Shown here: piece after piece, positions 33,671 to 34,915 of the stretch
How positions within the stretch are numbered: the first letter of the stretch is position 1
How the letters are laid out: the number at the start of each line of letters is the position of its first letter
DNA from: CAYQTO01 sp964420455
GTDB taxonomy: Bacteria; Sumerlaeota; Sumerlaeia; SLMS01
Assembly: GCA_964420455.1 (NCBI GenBank)
Contig: CAYQTO010000017.1
Coordinates: forward strand, 1 to 34,915
Direction of reading: 5' to 3'
Length of the DNA: 34,915 bases
The notes under the pieces: model-generated
What the model was told of the DNA's origin: nothing
The model's input: only the letters and a program-made list of their open reading frames with translations
Databases searched by the model: none
Program-made: the position numbers and the translations under genes

Positions 33671-34702
33671 ATGTGGAAGTTTCTGAACATTCTCGTGGCC
33701 GTTGCGCTGGTCACCGCCTGCGGCCACAGCCGCGGGGGAAATGGCGTGATGGTCCCTCTGGAACCGGTGGACGCCGCGGCGGTGGAAGCTGCCGGTGTGG
33801 ATCCGCAGGTCCTTCAGGACCTCGCGAGCCGCCCGCTGTATACGTTCAGCGAGGAGGAGGTGGGGACCTACCTCGCCTACCTCGCGGAGGCGGAGCCGGA
33901 CCTGCGCCAGCGCGTGGTTCGCCTCGCCCGCAAGAACCTCGGCCAGCCCTATGCCCTTCATCTCCTTGGCGAATTCCCGATCGAGACTTATGACCCGGAG
34001 CCGCTTTATTCCCTTGGTAAGAGCGACTGCGTCGTCTTCGCCGAGCATACCTACGCGATGGCGCTCACGTCGTCCTGGCCATCTTTCTTCAAAATGCTCC
34101 AGCGAATCCGCTACGAGGAGGGCGAGATCGGTGTGGTGACCCGAAACCACTTCACCGAGGCGGACTGGAACCGGAACAACAACTGGCTGGTGGAGGACGT
34201 CAGCGAGGAAGTGGCTGGCGAGGACGTGGCTTTCTACGACCAGACGGTGCGCAAGGCGCGCCTGTTCAAGAACCGTTATGGAATCGAGGTGGACATCCCC
34301 GACGAGAAGCTGCGGATTTCCTACGTTCCGAATGCGGCGGTGGAAGGCGTTCTGCCGAAGCTGGAGGAAGGGGACTTCGTGAACGTGATCGTGGGGCGGG
34401 AGGACGGGGGCCTGTGGGCAACGCACGTGGGCCTGATCGGCAAGTCGGCCGATGGAACCGTGACGACATTCATCCATTCCACACCGCCGGCGGTCCGTGA
34501 AGAGCCGCTTCTGGCGTATATGCAGCGAGGCATCGACCGAATCGAGGAGCGCAAGGCCGAGGGCGGGTCCTATCTGTGGGGCTTCAAGTTTCTCCGGCTG
34601 CGTGAGGACGCCCGCGAGCGCCTCCGCGCACTGGACGGAACCGATGAGCCGGTGATCCGCGCGACGGGACAAGCGGTCGCCTCTGCGGGCGCCTCGCGCT
34701 GA
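33671..34702 (+). CDS. DUF1460 N-acetylmuramoyl-L-alanine amidase-like lipoprotein
   Basis: A 343-residue protein of the DUF1460 family, which has an NlpC/P60-like fold and is linked to peptide removal from anhydro-muropeptides. The N-terminus has a lipobox VTAC (C17), so it is probably membrane-anchored on the outside. Presumed catalytic Cys is C120 in SDCVVFAEHTYAMAL; the presumed His is H252 in WATHVGLIG. Further blocks LARKNLGQPYALHLLGEFP and YGIEVDIPDEKLRISYVP agree with the family. ATG 33671 follows GAGG by 9 nt; GTG 33656, overlapping the namZ stop, is the alternative. It is last in the salvage-like run, followed by a candidate promoter of purF. Confidence 0.88.
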   Translation: MWKFLNILVAVALVTACGHSRGGNGVMVPLEPVDAAAVEAAGVDPQVLQDLASRPLYTFSEEEVGTYLAYLAEAEPDLRQRVVRLARKNLGQPYALHLLGEFPIETYDPEPLYSLGKSDCVVFAEHTYAMALTSSWPSFFKMLQRIRYEEGEIGVVTRNHFTEADWNRNNNWLVEDVSEEVAGEDVAFYDQTVRKARLFKNRYGIEVDIPDEKLRISYVPNAAVEGVLPKLEEGDFVNVIVGREDGGLWATHVGLIGKSADGTVTTFIHSTPPAVREEPLLAYMQRGIDRIEERKAEGGSYLWGFKFLRLREDARERLRALDGTDEPVIRATGQAVASAGASR

Positions 34703-34713
34703 CGCAAGAATCC

Positions 34714-34742
34714 TTGCAGGAACGGGGATGTCGGCTGATCAT
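34714..34742 (+). promoter_or_regulatory. Candidate purF promoter
   Basis: TTGCAG (34714-34719) and GATCAT (34737-34742) are 17 nt apart in the 52-bp gap after the amidase gene. Transcription would start about 34749, only a few nucleotides before ATG 34755, so the message could be leaderless; no Shine-Dalgarno is visible. Confidence 0.35.
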
Positions 34743-34754
34743 CGATTATTAAAC

Positions 34755-34915
34755 ATGGAATCGGCAGCTTGGTTTCTGTCAACGACCTCCCCGGAGACCG
34801 CTCCCTTGGCCCAGGACCACCTCCCCAATGCCGCCGATTTCGTCGCTCGTGACCCGGAGGGGTGCGGCGTCGTGGCCGTCTACAACCATCCCGAAGCGGC
34901 CAAGCTGACCTATCT
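34755..34915 (+). CDS. purF: Amidophosphoribosyltransferase, 5' part only
   Basis: First committed enzyme of purine synthesis (PRPP plus glutamine to phosphoribosylamine). Only 53 codons are in the window. The block GCGVVAVYNHPEAAKLTYL is diagnostic: C37 would be the N-terminal nucleophile of the glutaminase domain after removal of a propeptide. The 36-residue leader before it is longer than most PurF propeptides (often about 10), so the start may be elsewhere or translation leaderless. Other Ntn-type glutamine amidotransferases share the N-terminal Cys, but HPEAAKLTYL points to PurF. Confidence 0.85.
   Translation, partial: MESAAWFLSTTSPETAPLAQDHLPNAADFVARDPEGCGVVAVYNHPEAAKLTY

Noticed and set aside
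1..34915. CRISPR array, IS element, prophage, tRNA or defence island
   Set aside because: No regularly spaced repeats, transposase or integrase motifs, cloverleaf-like sequence or known defence gene set was found on reading both strands.

Overview
This is a high-GC bacterial chromosome segment. Genes are densely packed on both strands, mostly with ATG or GTG starts and purine-rich ribosome binding sites. I see no tRNA, rRNA, CRISPR array, transposase or phage gene. The mix of a split P-protein (gcvPA/gcvPB), a DUF3536-type GH57, a DUF1680 (GH127-like) protein, a DUF1343 (NamZ) protein and a large carboxypeptidase-regulatory-repeat protein suits an uncultured or poorly studied phylum, for example Sumerlaeota, Hydrogenedentota or Planctomycetota relatives. 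That placement is inference only; no taxonomic marker here settles it.

Left part (1-13278). A truncated comEC runs off the left edge on the minus strand. Divergent from it is an exported DUF255/YyaL-type thioredoxin-fold protein followed by an NAD-dependent epimerase. Facing them is a minus-strand run of a VWA-domain protein, a small exported helical protein and a GH57/DUF3536 glycosidase-like protein. A 1211-residue membrane-anchored protein built of about ten beta-sandwich repeats is divergent from that run.

Centre (13279-21283). A stand-alone rpsN with its own terminator is followed by a tandem glycine riboswitch and the glycine cleavage operon gcvT-gcvH-gcvPA-X-gcvPB. Gene X is an unrecognised, probably HEPN-like protein inserted between the two halves of the P-protein. 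Transketolase follows, behind its own candidate promoter. The riboswitch ends in a candidate translational expression platform: an 8-bp stem reaching the gcvT start codon and a 10-codon upstream ORF that overlaps gcvT by ATGA.

Right part (21299-34915). On the minus strand two sensor histidine kinases lie upstream of a CLC-type chloride channel/transporter, and the last two genes overlap by 74 bp; there is no response regulator. On the plus strand are a zinc-ribbon membrane protein and coaD. After them comes a tight run: a DUF1680/GH127-like protein lacking the family's metal and nucleophile cysteines, an alpha/beta hydrolase with an apparent 5'-nucleotidase C-terminal-like domain, NamZ exo-muramidase and a DUF1460 amidase-like lipoprotein. 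This run looks like a cell-wall or glycan salvage cluster. The 5' end of purF closes the window.

A further oddity is the 8-mer GTCTATAC. It occurs nine times, on both strands and inside genes, which is far more than base composition would suggest. It is linked to a strong preference for TAT (not TAC) before Thr codons.
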